A DNA stretch of 64,000 nt from HK1 sp965202735 (GCA_965202735.1 OZ241844.1:744001-808000); one strand, 5' to 3'. Numbered from the stretch's first letter, positions 45,623 through 55,561 are shown. The notes: a model not told the origin generated them from the letters alone. Numbers and translations: made by a program.

Positions 45623-46566
45623 GCGCCGCGCCCTCCCCCGAGCACCCGGTCGAGCTGCAGCAGCCGGTGCGCGATGAACAGGACCGCCAGCGTCAGCACC
45701 ATCAGCACCACCCCCAGCGCGCTCGCGGTTCCGAAGTTGAAGAAGAGGTCGATCAGGGTCTCGATCTTCATCGACACCATCACCACCTTGCCGCCGCCCA
45801 GCACCGCCGGGGTGACGAAGAACCCGAGGCAGAGGACGAACACCACGACCATGCCGGCGAACAGGCCCGGCAGCGACAGGGGGAAGAACACCGCCCAGAA
45901 GGCCCGCGTCGGGCTCGCGCCGAGGTTGGACGCGGCCTTCATGCAGTCGAGGTCGATCGCCCGCATGGAGCCGTAGAGCGGCAGCACCATGAACGGCAGC
46001 ATGATGTGCACCATGCCCACCAGCGTTCCGTTCAGGTTGTGCACGAGCTTCAGCGGCTCCTCCCAGAGCCCGAGCTCGATGCCCCACTGGTTGACCAGCC
46101 CCTTGCGCTGCAGCACCACCAGCCACGCATAGGTGCGCACGAGCAGCGAGGTCCAGAACGGCAGCAGCACGGCGAAGAGGCCGATCGCCGCCCAGCGCTT
46201 CGGAAGCTGCGAGAGGAAGTAGGAGAACGGGTAGCCGATGAGCACGCAGAGGCCGGTGGTCAGGACGCTGACGTTGAACGTGGTCACGAAGATCCGGGTG
46301 TAGGACTTGCTGTCCAGCATCCGGGTGTAGTTGTCGAGGGAGAGCGCCCCTTCGTCGTTGAACAGCGACAGCCAGAACAGCCACCCCACCGGAATCACGA
46401 TGACGGCGACCACCAGCACGATCGCCGGCAGGGACAGGCCGAACATCGCGAGCCTCTCCCGCGCCTCGTCGCGGCGCAGCGCGCGGGCGTTCGGGCCGGA
46501 GCTCAGCGCGCCGCCCACCGCGAGTCCCGCGCCGCGTTCACGCCCCGGCGTCCTCGTCGCCCGCAT
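45619..46566 (-). CDS. ABC transporter permease, PotB type
   Basis: 315 residues. After a 40-residue charged N-terminus, six membrane helices follow. FWTSLLVRTYAWLVVLQ and the coupling loop DCMKAASNLGASPTRAFWAVFFPLSLPG match PotB/YdcU permeases. The start at 46566 overlaps the 3' end of the ATPase gene by 29 bases, so the genes are coupled. It pairs with the PotC-type subunit. Confidence 0.88.
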   Translation of the reverse strand: MRATRTPGRERGAGLAVGGALSSGPNARALRRDEARERLAMFGLSLPAIVLVVAVIVIPVGWLFWLSLFNDEGALSLDNYTRMLDSKSYTRIFVTTFNVSVLTTGLCVLIGYPFSYFLSQLPKRWAAIGLFAVLLPFWTSLLVRTYAWLVVLQRKGLVNQWGIELGLWEEPLKLVHNLNGTLVGMVHIMLPFMVLPLYGSMRAIDLDCMKAASNLGASPTRAFWAVFFPLSLPGLFAGMVVVFVLCLGFFVTPAVLGGGKVVMVSMKIETLIDLFFNFGTASALGVVLMVLTLAVLFIAHRLLQLDRVLGGGRGA

Positions 46567-47644
46567 CGGGGATCAGCACCGTCTCCTCGCGGTGCAGCCC
46601 CAGGCGCACCTCCCGGCCCCGGGCGGGCAGCGACGCCAGGGATTCGCGCTGGCTGATGCCGCGCATCGACACCTGCGTCCCGTCGCGCAGCGCCACGTAG
46701 GCGACGAAGCTCTCCCCCTGGTAGACCACCTCCCGCACGGTGCCCGGGAAGACGTTGTACTCCGGGTGGTCGCCCTCGGGCAGGACGGTGAGCCGCTCCG
46801 GACGCAGCATCAGGCGGCAGCCGCCGCCGGGCGGAGCCCCGGACAGCCTGAGCGCCTGCCCGTTCAGCATCGCCCGGCCGCCGGCCACCTCCACCGGCAC
46901 CAGCGTGGACTCGCCGATGAAGTTGGCCACGAACGGCGTGGCGGGATGGTCGTAGATGGTGCGCGGGACGTCGCACTGCACGAGCCGCCCGTGGTTGATG
47001 ACCGCGATGCGGTCCGACATGGTCAGTGCCTCGCGCTGGTCGTGGGTGACGTAGACCGTGGTCATGCCGAGCTTCTCGTGCAGGTGCCGGAGCTCGATCT
47101 GCATGTGGTCGCGCAGCTTCTTGTCCAGCGCCGAGAGCGGCTCGTCCATCAGCAGGATCCGCGGCTCGAACACGATCGCCCGGGCAAGCGCCACCCGCTG
47201 CTTCTGGCCGCCGGAGAGCTGGTCGATGCGCCGCCCGGCGAAGCCGTCGAGCTGCACGGTCGAGAGCGCGCGCTCGACCCGCGCGCCCATGTCGCCCTTC
47301 GCCACGCCCCGCATCCTCAGGGGAAAGGCGATGTTCCCGGCCACCGTCATGTGCGGGAACAGCGCGTAGCTCTGGAACACCATGCCCACGTCGCGCCGGT
47401 GCGGGGGCATCCGGATGACTTCCCGCCCGCCGAAGCGCACGCTCCCGTGGTCGGGGCGGGTGAATCCCGCCAGCACCATCAGCAGGGTGGTCTTGCCGGA
47501 GCCGGAAGGCCCGAGCAGGGTGATGAACTCCCCGCTCCGCACCTCCAGGTCGACGTTGTCGAGCGCGCGGACGTCGCCGTAGGTCCTGGTGACCCGGCGG
47601 ATGTGGATGGGCAGCGCCCTGTTCGCCCTGGAATGACCGGCCAT
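46538..47644 (-). CDS. ABC transporter ATPase, PotA type
   Basis: 368 residues from the ATG at 47644. Walker A LLGPSGSGKTTL, Q-loop VFQSYALFPHMTV, signature LSGGQKQRVALARA, Walker B LLMDEPLSALD, and the H-loop THDQREAL. A C-terminal TOBE-type regulatory domain follows (LRPERLTVLPEGDHPEYNVFPG). It powers import by the adjacent permeases. The substrate is that of the upstream binding protein. Confidence 0.92.
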   Translation of the reverse strand: MAGHSRANRALPIHIRRVTRTYGDVRALDNVDLEVRSGEFITLLGPSGSGKTTLLMVLAGFTRPDHGSVRFGGREVIRMPPHRRDVGMVFQSYALFPHMTVAGNIAFPLRMRGVAKGDMGARVERALSTVQLDGFAGRRIDQLSGGQKQRVALARAIVFEPRILLMDEPLSALDKKLRDHMQIELRHLHEKLGMTTVYVTHDQREALTMSDRIAVINHGRLVQCDVPRTIYDHPATPFVANFIGESTLVPVEVAGGRAMLNGQALRLSGAPPGGGCRLMLRPERLTVLPEGDHPEYNVFPGTVREVVYQGESFVAYVALRDGTQVSMRGISQRESLASLPARGREVRLGLHREETVLIPDAGDEDAGA

Positions 47645-47784
47645 TGGCTGAGTGTCGCTCGGCCCTGCGTGGACGACGACGCCGAAGCGCAACGTACCTC
47701 GACGCCCGCGCCGGACGTTGCGGTACGCGGATGGAAGGGGACGGCCCGGCCGGCGCCGGCCGGGCCGTCCCGAAGGACCTCTCC

Positions 47785-48828
47785 CTACTCCGTCATCATG
47801 TCGGCGTACATCTCGGAGCCGATCTTCTCCCACCTGGCGTACCACTCCTGGTTGATGGGCAGCAGCTTCGAGGCGTTGTCCGGGTGGGACGGCAGGTTCC
47901 TCGCCAGCGCGTCGTCGATCTTGCCGGTGCCGTAGGCCCCGGAGTTGGTGGGCCCGTAGGTGATGTACTGCGGGATGTTGGCCTGGTACTCCGCCTTGCT
48001 CATCTCCGCGATCACCTTCATGGCGAGGTCCGGGTTCGGGGCCCCCTTGGGGATGCCGAAGCAGTCGTAGTCCTGCAGGCCCTGGTTGTAGGTGTAGCTG
48101 GCCCTGGCCCCGTCCGCGATCGCCACGTCGAAGCGGCCGTTCCACCCGGTGGTCATGTCCACCTCGCCGTCCTTCATGAGCTGGGCGTGCTGGGCGCCGG
48201 AGCTCCACCACACCGCCACGTGGGGCTTGAGCTCGCGGATCTTGTCCAGCGCGCGCCGGATGCCCTCTTCGCTGTCGAGCACCCTGTACACCTCTTCCGG
48301 GGGAACGCCGTCGGCCATCAGCGCCGGCTCCAGCATGCCGTGCATCTTGTTGCGGATGGCGCGGGTCCCCGGGAACTTCTCCACGTCCCAGAAGTCCGCC
48401 CAGCTCTGCGGACCGTCGTCCCCGTAGGTCTCGGTGTTCCAGGCGATCACGGTGGCGAACACGATGGTCCCGACGCAGCACGAGAGCTGGGTGTCCGCAA
48501 CGAAGTCCGACGTGTCGATCAGGCTGTAGTCGAGAGGAACGAGAATGCCCTCGACGCAGCCGCGGGCGCCGCCCCCGGACCCGGTATCGATGATGTCCCA
48601 CGGCACCGACGCGGCCGCCACCTTGGTGCGCACCTGGCCGATGCCCTTGTAGGTTTCCTCCTTGATCGTGATGCCCAGCGCCTCCGCCACCGGGTTGAAC
48701 AGGGCCTTGCTCTGGGCCTCCTGGTAGGCTCCTCCCCATGAGGCGATGGTCACCTCGTCCGCGGACGCCACCGCCCCCGAAAGGGCGAAGCCGACCGCCG
48801 CGCCAAGCAGCATTTTCCTGGGTTGCAT
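47785..48828 (-). CDS. Extracellular solute-binding protein, PotD type
   Basis: 347 residues. The ATG at 48828 has GGAGG seven bases upstream. A signal peptide (about 1-23, ending AVASA) is followed by DEVTIASWGGAYQEAQ, the usual mature start of periplasmic polyamine/amine binding proteins. Conserved ligand-cleft blocks include MTTGWNGRFD and NQEWYARWEKIGSEMY. First gene of the importer operon. Exact ligand unknown; the neighbouring dimethylglycine-dehydrogenase-like enzyme hints at N-methylated amines. Confidence 0.88.
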   Translation of the reverse strand: MQPRKMLLGAAVGFALSGAVASADEVTIASWGGAYQEAQSKALFNPVAEALGITIKEETYKGIGQVRTKVAAASVPWDIIDTGSGGGARGCVEGILVPLDYSLIDTSDFVADTQLSCCVGTIVFATVIAWNTETYGDDGPQSWADFWDVEKFPGTRAIRNKMHGMLEPALMADGVPPEEVYRVLDSEEGIRRALDKIRELKPHVAVWWSSGAQHAQLMKDGEVDMTTGWNGRFDVAIADGARASYTYNQGLQDYDCFGIPKGAPNPDLAMKVIAEMSKAEYQANIPQYITYGPTNSGAYGTGKIDDALARNLPSHPDNASKLLPINQEWYARWEKIGSEMYADMMTE

Positions 48829-48977
48829 TCTTCGACCTCCTCTTGGTGGTACTGATTGATGGTACCGGGAATGGACGCCTGCGCCGGACGCGCCGAACGA
48901 CGGCGTGTCGGGCGGCATCCGCACTGTAGCACAGGGACCCGGCGGCCCCAGGCGCCGGGCCGGCCGTCCCGCCCGGC

Positions 48978-50813
48978 TCAGAAGATGAGGTTCACCATCG
49001 GGATGAGGATCGCCAGGAACAGGACGGTCATGAGCCCGCCCGCGCGCATGAAGTCCGCCACCCGGTAGCCGCCCGGCCCCATGGTGAGCGCGTTGACCTG
49101 GTGGGTCGGGATGAGGAACGAGTTCGAGGCCGCCAGCGCCACCGTCAGGGCGAACACGGCCGGGCTCCCGCCCGCGCCCAGCGCGATGTTGATGGCGAGC
49201 GGCACCAGCAGCACCGTCGCCCCGACGTTCGACATCAGCAGGGTGAAGCCGGTGGCGAGCACCGCGAGGGCGCCCTGGAGCACCCACAGCGGCACGTCGC
49301 CGAGCAGGCGCAGCGTCTCCTGCGCGACCCAGGCCGCCGTGCCCGTGGTCTCGACCGCGAGCCCGAGCGGCAGCAGGCCGGCGAGCAGGAACACGCTCTG
49401 CCAGCCGACCGACCGGTACGCCTCGTCGATGGTGATGACCCCGCTCAGGATCATGCCCAGCGCGCCGGTGAGCAGCGCCAGCGAGAGGCGGAGGTCGGTG
49501 AACAGCGTCAGTCCGATGGCGAGGAGGAAGAAGGCCAGCGCGTGGTACACGCGGTGCGGCCGGGTGACCTCGTAGGGGTAGTCGGTCACCGCCACGAACG
49601 AGCGCTCCCGGGTGAGGCGGTGCAGGTCGTCCCAGAAGCTGTGCAGCACCAGCGTGTCGCCCACCTGGAGCTCGGTGTCGGAGAGGTCGTGGCGGATGAT
49701 CTCCTCCTGGCGGTAGATGGCGAGCACGTGGGCGCCGTAGCGCCGGCGCATCGCCACGTCGCGGATGGTGCGCCCGGCCACGTTCGACGCGGGCGGGACG
49801 ACCACTTCCGACACCCCGGCCCGCATCGGGTTCAGGACCTCGACGAACACGTGCATGTCGCGGGCCACGGCGAGCCCGGTGGCGCGCGCGAAGCGCCGCA
49901 CCTGCTCGGCGCTGCCCATGAGCGCGAAGGTGGCGCCGGCGGGGATCACCTCGTCGACCGCCGGCTCCAGCGCGATGTCGCGCCCCACCCGCATCCCGAG
50001 CACGAACGGCGCGTCCTCGATCGCCTCCGCCTCACCGATCGACCTGCCGACCAGCGAGCTGGTGGCGGGGACCGCCGCCTCGAAGATGTCGCCCTTCAGG
50101 CCGTAGAGGTCCTCGAAGTACTGCGCGGTGCCGGCGCTGTCGGCGGTGCCGTCGCTCACCTCCGGCAGCACGCGGGACCCCAGGAACACGAAGTAGGCGA
50201 TGCCGGTGGCGAGCATCACGACGCCGATGGGGGTGACGGCGAACAGGTGGAAGGTCCGCATCGGGTCCGCGCCTTCGGGCAGCGCCCCGTTCGCGTTCAG
50301 GATGAGGTCGTTCAGCAGGATAAGCGGGCTCGACCCGACCATGGTCATGGTGCCGCCGAGGATCGCGCAGAAGCCCATCGGCATCAGCAGTCGCGAGAGG
50401 GAGATGCCGGTCCGCGTCGAGATCCGGCTCACCACCGGCAGGAACAGGGCCGCCGCCCCGATGTTCTGCATGAAGCTCGAAATCACCCCCACGGTGCCCG
50501 AGATGATGGGGATGATCCGCTTCTCGGTGCGCCCGCCGATGCGCAGGATGTAGCCGGCGAGCTGGCTCATGATGCCGGTGCGGTCCAGCCCCGCCCCCAT
50601 GATCATCACCGCGATGATGGAGATCACCGCGTTGCTCGCGAAGCCGTCGAAGATGTGGGCGGCGGGCACCACGCCGGTGGCCCCGACCAGGACCATGACG
50701 AGGAGGGCGGCCACGTCGACCCGCACCACCTCGGACACGAACAGGTAGACGGTGAGCCCCAGGACGAGGAGCACCGCCATCATGTCCTGCGTGAACTCGA
50801 TCGAACCACTCAC
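48978..50813 (-). CDS. SLC13-type permease with RCK_C domains
   Basis: 611 residues from a GTG at 50813; the ribosome-binding site is poor and M11/M12 are alternative starts. Two membrane halves (about 10-230 and 430-611) each have re-entrant SNxG-type sequence (SFMQNIGAAALFLP, LMSNVGATVLLVP), as in divalent anion:Na+ symporters. Between them lie two TrkA-C/RCK_C regulatory domains (about 245-415; LVGRSIGEAEAIEDA, VAGRTIRDVAMRR). The substrate may be dicarboxylate, sulfate or another anion. It is transcribed in the same direction as the flavoenzyme upstream. Confidence 0.82.
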   Translation of the reverse strand: MSGSIEFTQDMMAVLLVLGLTVYLFVSEVVRVDVAALLVMVLVGATGVVPAAHIFDGFASNAVISIIAVMIMGAGLDRTGIMSQLAGYILRIGGRTEKRIIPIISGTVGVISSFMQNIGAAALFLPVVSRISTRTGISLSRLLMPMGFCAILGGTMTMVGSSPLILLNDLILNANGALPEGADPMRTFHLFAVTPIGVVMLATGIAYFVFLGSRVLPEVSDGTADSAGTAQYFEDLYGLKGDIFEAAVPATSSLVGRSIGEAEAIEDAPFVLGMRVGRDIALEPAVDEVIPAGATFALMGSAEQVRRFARATGLAVARDMHVFVEVLNPMRAGVSEVVVPPASNVAGRTIRDVAMRRRYGAHVLAIYRQEEIIRHDLSDTELQVGDTLVLHSFWDDLHRLTRERSFVAVTDYPYEVTRPHRVYHALAFFLLAIGLTLFTDLRLSLALLTGALGMILSGVITIDEAYRSVGWQSVFLLAGLLPLGLAVETTGTAAWVAQETLRLLGDVPLWVLQGALAVLATGFTLLMSNVGATVLLVPLAINIALGAGGSPAVFALTVALAASNSFLIPTHQVNALTMGPGGYRVADFMRAGGLMTVLFLAILIPMVNLIF

Positions 50814-50973
50814 GGGCGCGGGCCCGATTCAGGAATTTCCAACACGTCGAGACTGTCGAAACCGAATGGACGCACGCCGGGCGCCAATGTATGCCACTCA
50901 CGCGCCGAAGTTTCAATCACTTTGCAAGAAAAATCTCCTACTTCACGGAGATTTCTGGAAATTCGCGGCCCCG

Positions 50974-53388
50974 TCAGCCCCGCATGCGTTCGCCCCGCGG
51001 ATCGAGCACCGGCTCGCCGACGAGCTTCGCCGGGCGTCGTTCGCCGAGGATCTCGATCGCGAGCTCCGCGCCGTCCTCGATCGTCCCGACCGGCACGAAG
51101 CCGAGGGCGACGCTCTTCGCGCTGTAGTGCGCGTATCCGCCGGAGGTCGCGAACCCGACGACGTCGTCTCCGGCGAAGATCGGCTCGTCGGCCCACACGT
51201 CCGCGTCGCGGGCGTCGACCACGAAGGTGCAGAGCCGGCGCCCGGGCGGCGCATCACGCTCGCGCATGGCGGCGTCGCGGCCGATGAAGTCGTTCTTGCG
51301 CAGGTCCACGAACCGGTCGAGGCCGGTCTCGGCCGGGGTGTACTCCGGGCGGTACTCGCGCATCCACGCGCCGAACGACTTCTCGAGCCGGAGCGACATC
51401 ATCGCCCTCATGCCGAACGGCTTCATGCCGTGCGCCTCGCCCGCCGCGGCCAGCGCCCGGTACAGCGCGATCTGGTGGCCGGAATCCACGTAGATCTCGT
51501 AGCCGAGGTCGCCGGTGTAGCTGATGCGGCACACCAGCGCGGGCACGAGCCCCACCTCCATCTCGCGCGCGTCGAGGAAGCGCAGCGCCCGGTTCGAGAC
51601 GTCGGCCGAGGTCGCGGCGGCCAGCACGTCCCGCGCCCGCGGGCCCGCGATCTGGAACCCGATGCGCTCGAGCGAGACGTTGCGCACGGACACCCCGCCC
51701 GGCGGCAGGTGGGCCTCGAACCAGCGCATGTGAAACGCCTGCGCGGCCCAGGAGGCGGTGAGCTGGAACCGCCCGGCGCCCAGCCGCGCCACCGTGAAGT
51801 CGCCGACGAGCCTGCCCTTCGGGCTCAGCATCGGGGTGAGCGCGATGCGGCCCTCCTCCGGCATCCGGTTCGCCATCAGGCGCGAGAGCCACGCCTCCGC
51901 CTCCGGCCCCTCCACCAGATACTTGCCGAAGTTGTGGACCTCGTTGATGCCCACCGCCTCGCGCACCGCGCGGCACTCCTCCCCGACCGGCCCGAAGGCG
52001 TTCGAGCGCCGGAAGCTCGGCTGCTCGAACGCGGGCTCGCCTTCGGGCGCGAACCAGTTCACGTGCTCGAGCCCGTAGCCGGCCCCGAACACCGCGTTGC
52101 GCGCCGCCCACACCCCGTAGGCCGGCGTGGTCACCAGCCCGCGCCCGGCCGGCAGCTCCTCGTTCGGATAGGAGATGGCGAACCGGCGCTGGTAGCTCTC
52201 CCGCACCTTGGCCCGGACCCAGGGCCGGGTGCACCAGTCGCCGAAGCGGGCGACGTCCATCGCGAAGATGTCGCGCGAGGGCTCGCCCTCGACCATCCAC
52301 TGCGCGAGCGCGAGCCCCACCCCGCCGCCCTGGCTGAACCCCGCCATCACCGCGCACGCCGCCCAGTAGTTGGCGAGGCCCGGCACCGGACCGACCAGCG
52401 GGTTGCCGTCCGGCGCGAAGGTGAACGGGCCGCTGATGACGCGCTTCACCCCGGCCGTGCGCAGGACGGGGTAGCGCTGGTACGCGATGTCGAGCCTGTC
52501 GGCGATGCGGTCGATCTTCTCGGGGAGCAGCTCGTGGCCGAAGTCCTCCGGCGTCCCGTCCACCGCCCACAGCTCGCACCGCTGCTCGTACATGCCGATG
52601 ACGAGGCCGCGGCCTTCCTGGCGCAGGTAGCTCTCCCCGGCCGGGTCCATGCAGTGGGGCAGCTCGACGTCGCGCTCCCAGACCTCGGGGAGGTCGTCGG
52701 TGACGAGGTACTGGTGCTCCATCGGGTGGCACGGCAGTTGGACGCCGGCCATCTCGCCCACCTCCCGCGCCCACAGCCCGGCCGCGTTGACCACGTGCTC
52801 CGCGTTCACCGTGCCCTCGACGGTCACCACGTCCCAGCTTCCGTCGGGACGCGGGCGGAGCTCGCGCACCGGGTTGCGGAGCACGATCTCCGCGCCCTGC
52901 ATGCGCGCGCCCTTCGCGTACGCCCGGGTCGTGCCCGAGGGGTCGAGGTGGCCGTCGAGCGGATCGTAGAGTGCGCCGAGCAGCCCCTCCGGGTTGGTGA
53001 TCGGGGAGAGCCGGGCGATCTCGTCGGGTCCCACGATCTCGGTCTCGAGCCCCATGTAGCGGTGCCTGGCGCGCTCGGCCCGGAGGAAGTCGAGGCGGTC
53101 CGCGTCCGGGGCGAGGGTGAGTCCGCCCACGTGGTGCAGCCCGCAGGACTCGCCGGTGAGCGTCTCCAGCTCGCGGTAGAGCCGGATGGTGTAGCCCTGG
53201 AGCGCGGCCATGTTGGTGTCCGCGTTCAGGGTGTGGAAGCCGCCCGCCGCGTGCCAGGTCGACCCCGAGGTGAGCTCGGAGCGCTCGATGAGCATCACGT
53301 CGCTCCATCCGAGCCGGGTGAGGTGGTAGAGCACGCTGCATCCGACCACCCCGCCGCCGATGACCGCGACCCTGACGTGGGACTGCAT
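50974..53388 (-). CDS. Dimethylglycine/sarcosine dehydrogenase-like flavoprotein with GcvT domain
   Basis: 804 residues. The N-terminal FAD-binding Rossmann fold reads VAVIGGGVVGCSVLYHL, followed by SGSTWHAAGGFH, where the His after W is the usual covalent-flavin region in this family. The DAO fold runs to about residue 390. The C-terminal half is a folate-binding GcvT/aminomethyltransferase fold (ERIGFQIAGPRARDVL, SYTGDLGYEIYV, KSFGAWMREYRPEYTP). Such enzymes demethylate N-methylated glycines and transfer formaldehyde to tetrahydrofolate. It lies 13 bases upstream of a DUF1330 gene's 3' end. The specific substrate is uncertain. Confidence 0.87.
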   Translation of the reverse strand: MQSHVRVAVIGGGVVGCSVLYHLTRLGWSDVMLIERSELTSGSTWHAAGGFHTLNADTNMAALQGYTIRLYRELETLTGESCGLHHVGGLTLAPDADRLDFLRAERARHRYMGLETEIVGPDEIARLSPITNPEGLLGALYDPLDGHLDPSGTTRAYAKGARMQGAEIVLRNPVRELRPRPDGSWDVVTVEGTVNAEHVVNAAGLWAREVGEMAGVQLPCHPMEHQYLVTDDLPEVWERDVELPHCMDPAGESYLRQEGRGLVIGMYEQRCELWAVDGTPEDFGHELLPEKIDRIADRLDIAYQRYPVLRTAGVKRVISGPFTFAPDGNPLVGPVPGLANYWAACAVMAGFSQGGGVGLALAQWMVEGEPSRDIFAMDVARFGDWCTRPWVRAKVRESYQRRFAISYPNEELPAGRGLVTTPAYGVWAARNAVFGAGYGLEHVNWFAPEGEPAFEQPSFRRSNAFGPVGEECRAVREAVGINEVHNFGKYLVEGPEAEAWLSRLMANRMPEEGRIALTPMLSPKGRLVGDFTVARLGAGRFQLTASWAAQAFHMRWFEAHLPPGGVSVRNVSLERIGFQIAGPRARDVLAAATSADVSNRALRFLDAREMEVGLVPALVCRISYTGDLGYEIYVDSGHQIALYRALAAAGEAHGMKPFGMRAMMSLRLEKSFGAWMREYRPEYTPAETGLDRFVDLRKNDFIGRDAAMRERDAPPGRRLCTFVVDARDADVWADEPIFAGDDVVGFATSGGYAHYSAKSVALGFVPVGTIEDGAELAIEILGERRPAKLVGEPVLDPRGERMRG

Positions 53389-53401
53389 GGCGGCCCGCGC
53401 C

Positions 53402-53686
53402 CTACGTGCCTTCGACGATCGCGAGGGCGCGGTCGTATGCCCTGTGCGCGAAGGGCAGCGACGCCTGGTACTCCTCGTCCTCGTAGCAGGCCACGGCCTG
53501 CTCGAACGACGGGAACTCCACGATCACGGAGCGCCCCCACTCGCCCTCGCGCGCATCGAGCCGCCCGCCGGCGTTGAGGATCCGGGCCCCGAACCGCTCC
53601 GCGACCGGCCCCCAACGCCTCGCGTACTCGTCGTACGCGGCCTGGTCCCCGACTGCCCCGCCCTTCACTATCCAGTAGCCCGCCAT
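53402..53686 (-). CDS. DUF1330 family protein
   Basis: 94 residues from the ATG at 53686 (MAGYWIVKGGAVGDQAAYDEYA). WGPVAERFGARILNAGGR and VIVEFPSFEQAVACYEDEEYQ are the family's conserved blocks. A small ferredoxin-like alpha/beta-barrel dimer is expected; the function is unknown. It ends 13 bases before the flavoenzyme start, so the pair is probably co-transcribed. Everything upstream of it belongs to the degraded island. Confidence 0.88.
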   Translation of the reverse strand: MAGYWIVKGGAVGDQAAYDEYARRWGPVAERFGARILNAGGRLDAREGEWGRSVIVEFPSFEQAVACYEDEEYQASLPFAHRAYDRALAIVEGT

Positions 53687-53844
53687 GATGCTTCTCCCGT
53701 GTCGATGGTCTCCGCCCCCGGCCACGGCCGGACCGCAAGCAGGCCGGGTCCGCGAAGCATAGTCCGAACGGCCGGCTCGAGGTGCCGGATCGGAGCCCGG
53801 CCGCGCCCGGCCGGGTGAACCGGACCGCCTTCTTCGGATGCTTC

Positions 53845-54000
53845 GGAAGCCGGCGGCGACTTGATCGGCAGATACTGCTCGCCGCGCTTCTCCCACGCCC
53901 GCTCCTGCATCGGCCGCATACCGAGCTCGTTCGACCGGGTCGAAGCTCCGCCGCCGGCACAGGACACCGTGACGGATGGAATGCTCTTGACGTTCGTCAT
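53845..54000 (-). pseudogene. N-terminal fragment of a DEAD/DEAH restriction-type helicase
   Basis: The ATG at 54000 opens MTNVKSIPSV...NELGMRPMQERAWEKRGEQYLPIKSPPAS. This matches, from memory, the start of a helicase associated with restriction systems, where SPPAS should continue into the Walker A GKS. Here it breaks off at that point into unrelated sequence, so the gene is dead. The inverted repeat of the adjacent IS4-type element touches its start codon. Confidence 0.5.
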
Positions 54001-55327
54001 CACTACTGTCCCAACAAGCTGATGGAAGGTCGTTGTAATACATTGTTTTGATTGATAAAAGAGAGGTTTTCCACAGGGCATCGACTTGAACGACATCCGA
54101 CCTCTGCGACCATGGTCTCTCCGCCATCAGGAGTAAGGGCCATGTACTCGGGTCGATTCGTATTCTCTCAGGTGATGGACCATCTCCCGATGAAGACGTT
54201 CCGCCGATGCGTGCGACGCTACCATGGCGACCATCACATTCGCTCCTTCACCTGTCTTGACCAGTTTCTTTGCATGGCGTTTGCGCAGCTCACCTTCCGA
54301 GGGAGTCTGCGTGATATCGAGGCGTGTCTGCGGGCTCATCAAGACAAGCTCTATCACATGGGGATTCGCGGTGGGATGTCCCGCAACACATTGGCTCATG
54401 CCAACCAGCGTCGAGACTGGCGCATCTACGCGGAGCTCGCGCAGGCCATGATTCGCATCGCCCGTCCCCTGTATGCCGACGAGGATTTGGGGCTGGAGCT
54501 GGACAACACGGTCTACGCGCTTGATGCATCGACAATCGACCTGTGCCTTTCGGTCTTTCCGTGGGCGCTGTTCCGCTCGACCAAGTCTGCGGTCAAGCTT
54601 CACACGTTGTTGGACCTGCGAGGGAACATTCCGACGTTCATTCACGTCTCTGACGGGAAGATGCACGATGTGAACGTCCTCGACCTCCTGGTTCCGGAGC
54701 CCGGTGCGTTCTATATCATGGACCGGGGATACGTGGACTTCGAGCGCTTGTTCCTCCTCCATACCGTGGGTGCGTTCTTCATCATTCGCGCCAAGACCAA
54801 TACCCGATACGAGCGGCGGTACTCTCATCCGGTGGACAAGGCGGCAGGGGTACGCTGCGACCAGACGGTGGTGCTGACTGGCGCGAAGGGTCACAAGCGC
54901 TATCCGCAGCCGGTACGAAGAATCAAGTACTACGACAAGAACACTCAGAAGACCTTCAATTTTCTGACCAACCACTTCGCTGTTCCGGCGCTTACCGTTG
55001 CGGAGCTATACCGCTACCGGTGGCAAGTCGAGCTATTCTTCAAGTGGGTCAAGCAGCATCTACGCATCAAGTCATTCTTTGGTACATCGGAGAACGCGGT
55101 CAAGAGTCAGATATGGATTGCGGTGGCCGTGTACGTGCTGGTGGCGGTGCTCAGGAGGCGGCTGAGCCTCTCGGCTGACCTCTACACAATTTTGCAGGTT
55201 TTGAGCCTGACGCTGTTCGAGAAAACACCTATTTTCAAGCTGTTTTCCGATGCAGACTACAATTTATCGAATCTGGAAAATCCTAACCAGTTGATTTTGT
55301 TCGAATAATTGTTGGGACACTAGTGAT
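53999..55327 (+). mobile_element. IS4-family insertion sequence (first)
   Basis: Nineteen-base ends, ATCACTACTGTCCCAACAA at 53999-54017 and its inverted copy (one mismatch) at 55309-55327, enclose one transposase gene. No target duplication is visible at these boundaries, so the true ends may lie a few bases inside, or the flanks recombined. GC content is clearly lower than the chromosome. Confidence 0.8.
54142..55308 (+). CDS. IS4-family transposase (first element)
   Basis: 388 residues from the ATG at 54142, with AGGAG ten bases upstream. DDE-type: ALDASTIDLCL (first Asp), IMDRGYVDFERL (second Asp) and YRYRWQVELFFKWVKQHL (Glu with the Y-R-E-K pattern of IS4). An N-terminal DUF4372-like region (FSQVMDHLPMKTFRRCV) marks the common IS4 subgroup. 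It appears intact and probably capable of cut-and-paste transposition. Confidence 0.92.
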   Translation: MYSGRFVFSQVMDHLPMKTFRRCVRRYHGDHHIRSFTCLDQFLCMAFAQLTFRGSLRDIEACLRAHQDKLYHMGIRGGMSRNTLAHANQRRDWRIYAELAQAMIRIARPLYADEDLGLELDNTVYALDASTIDLCLSVFPWALFRSTKSAVKLHTLLDLRGNIPTFIHVSDGKMHDVNVLDLLVPEPGAFYIMDRGYVDFERLFLLHTVGAFFIIRAKTNTRYERRYSHPVDKAAGVRCDQTVVLTGAKGHKRYPQPVRRIKYYDKNTQKTFNFLTNHFAVPALTVAELYRYRWQVELFFKWVKQHLRIKSFFGTSENAVKSQIWIAVAVYVLVAVLRRRLSLSADLYTILQVLSLTLFEKTPIFKLFSDADYNLSNLENPNQLILFE

Positions 55328-55561
55328 CTTGGGGAGTGGGTTTGTCGGTCGGCGTATGGGATACTTCCATTGGGGCAGCCCTCCACAGTGTTGGGATTTC
55401 GCGCACAGCATTGTTGCAGAGGATCACTGCCCCGTCTTCCCCTCTGAGCTTGCTTGCGGTGACAAAGTGTCACCGGAGACGGGTTCTTCTTCGTCTGGCG
55501 TTTTCCACAAATCTTTAGAATTCGATCATTTAGGAGTATTAGCTCGTGTCAGTTCTAGATC
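55328..55561. other. Gap between IS elements
   Basis: 234 bases, lower in GC, between the IS4-type element and the IS1595-type fragment. No coding frame, RNA gene or repeat that I recognise. Confidence 0.4.

Noticed and set aside
41000..45976. Open frame of 1658 codons on the plus strand
   Set aside because: Shadow of the kinase, regulator and permease genes; Arg/Ala/Pro-rich with no domain.
53402..54127. 241-codon frame extending the DUF1330 gene upstream
   Set aside because: Family homology begins at the ATG at 53686; the extension crosses the helicase fragment in another frame and the IS end.
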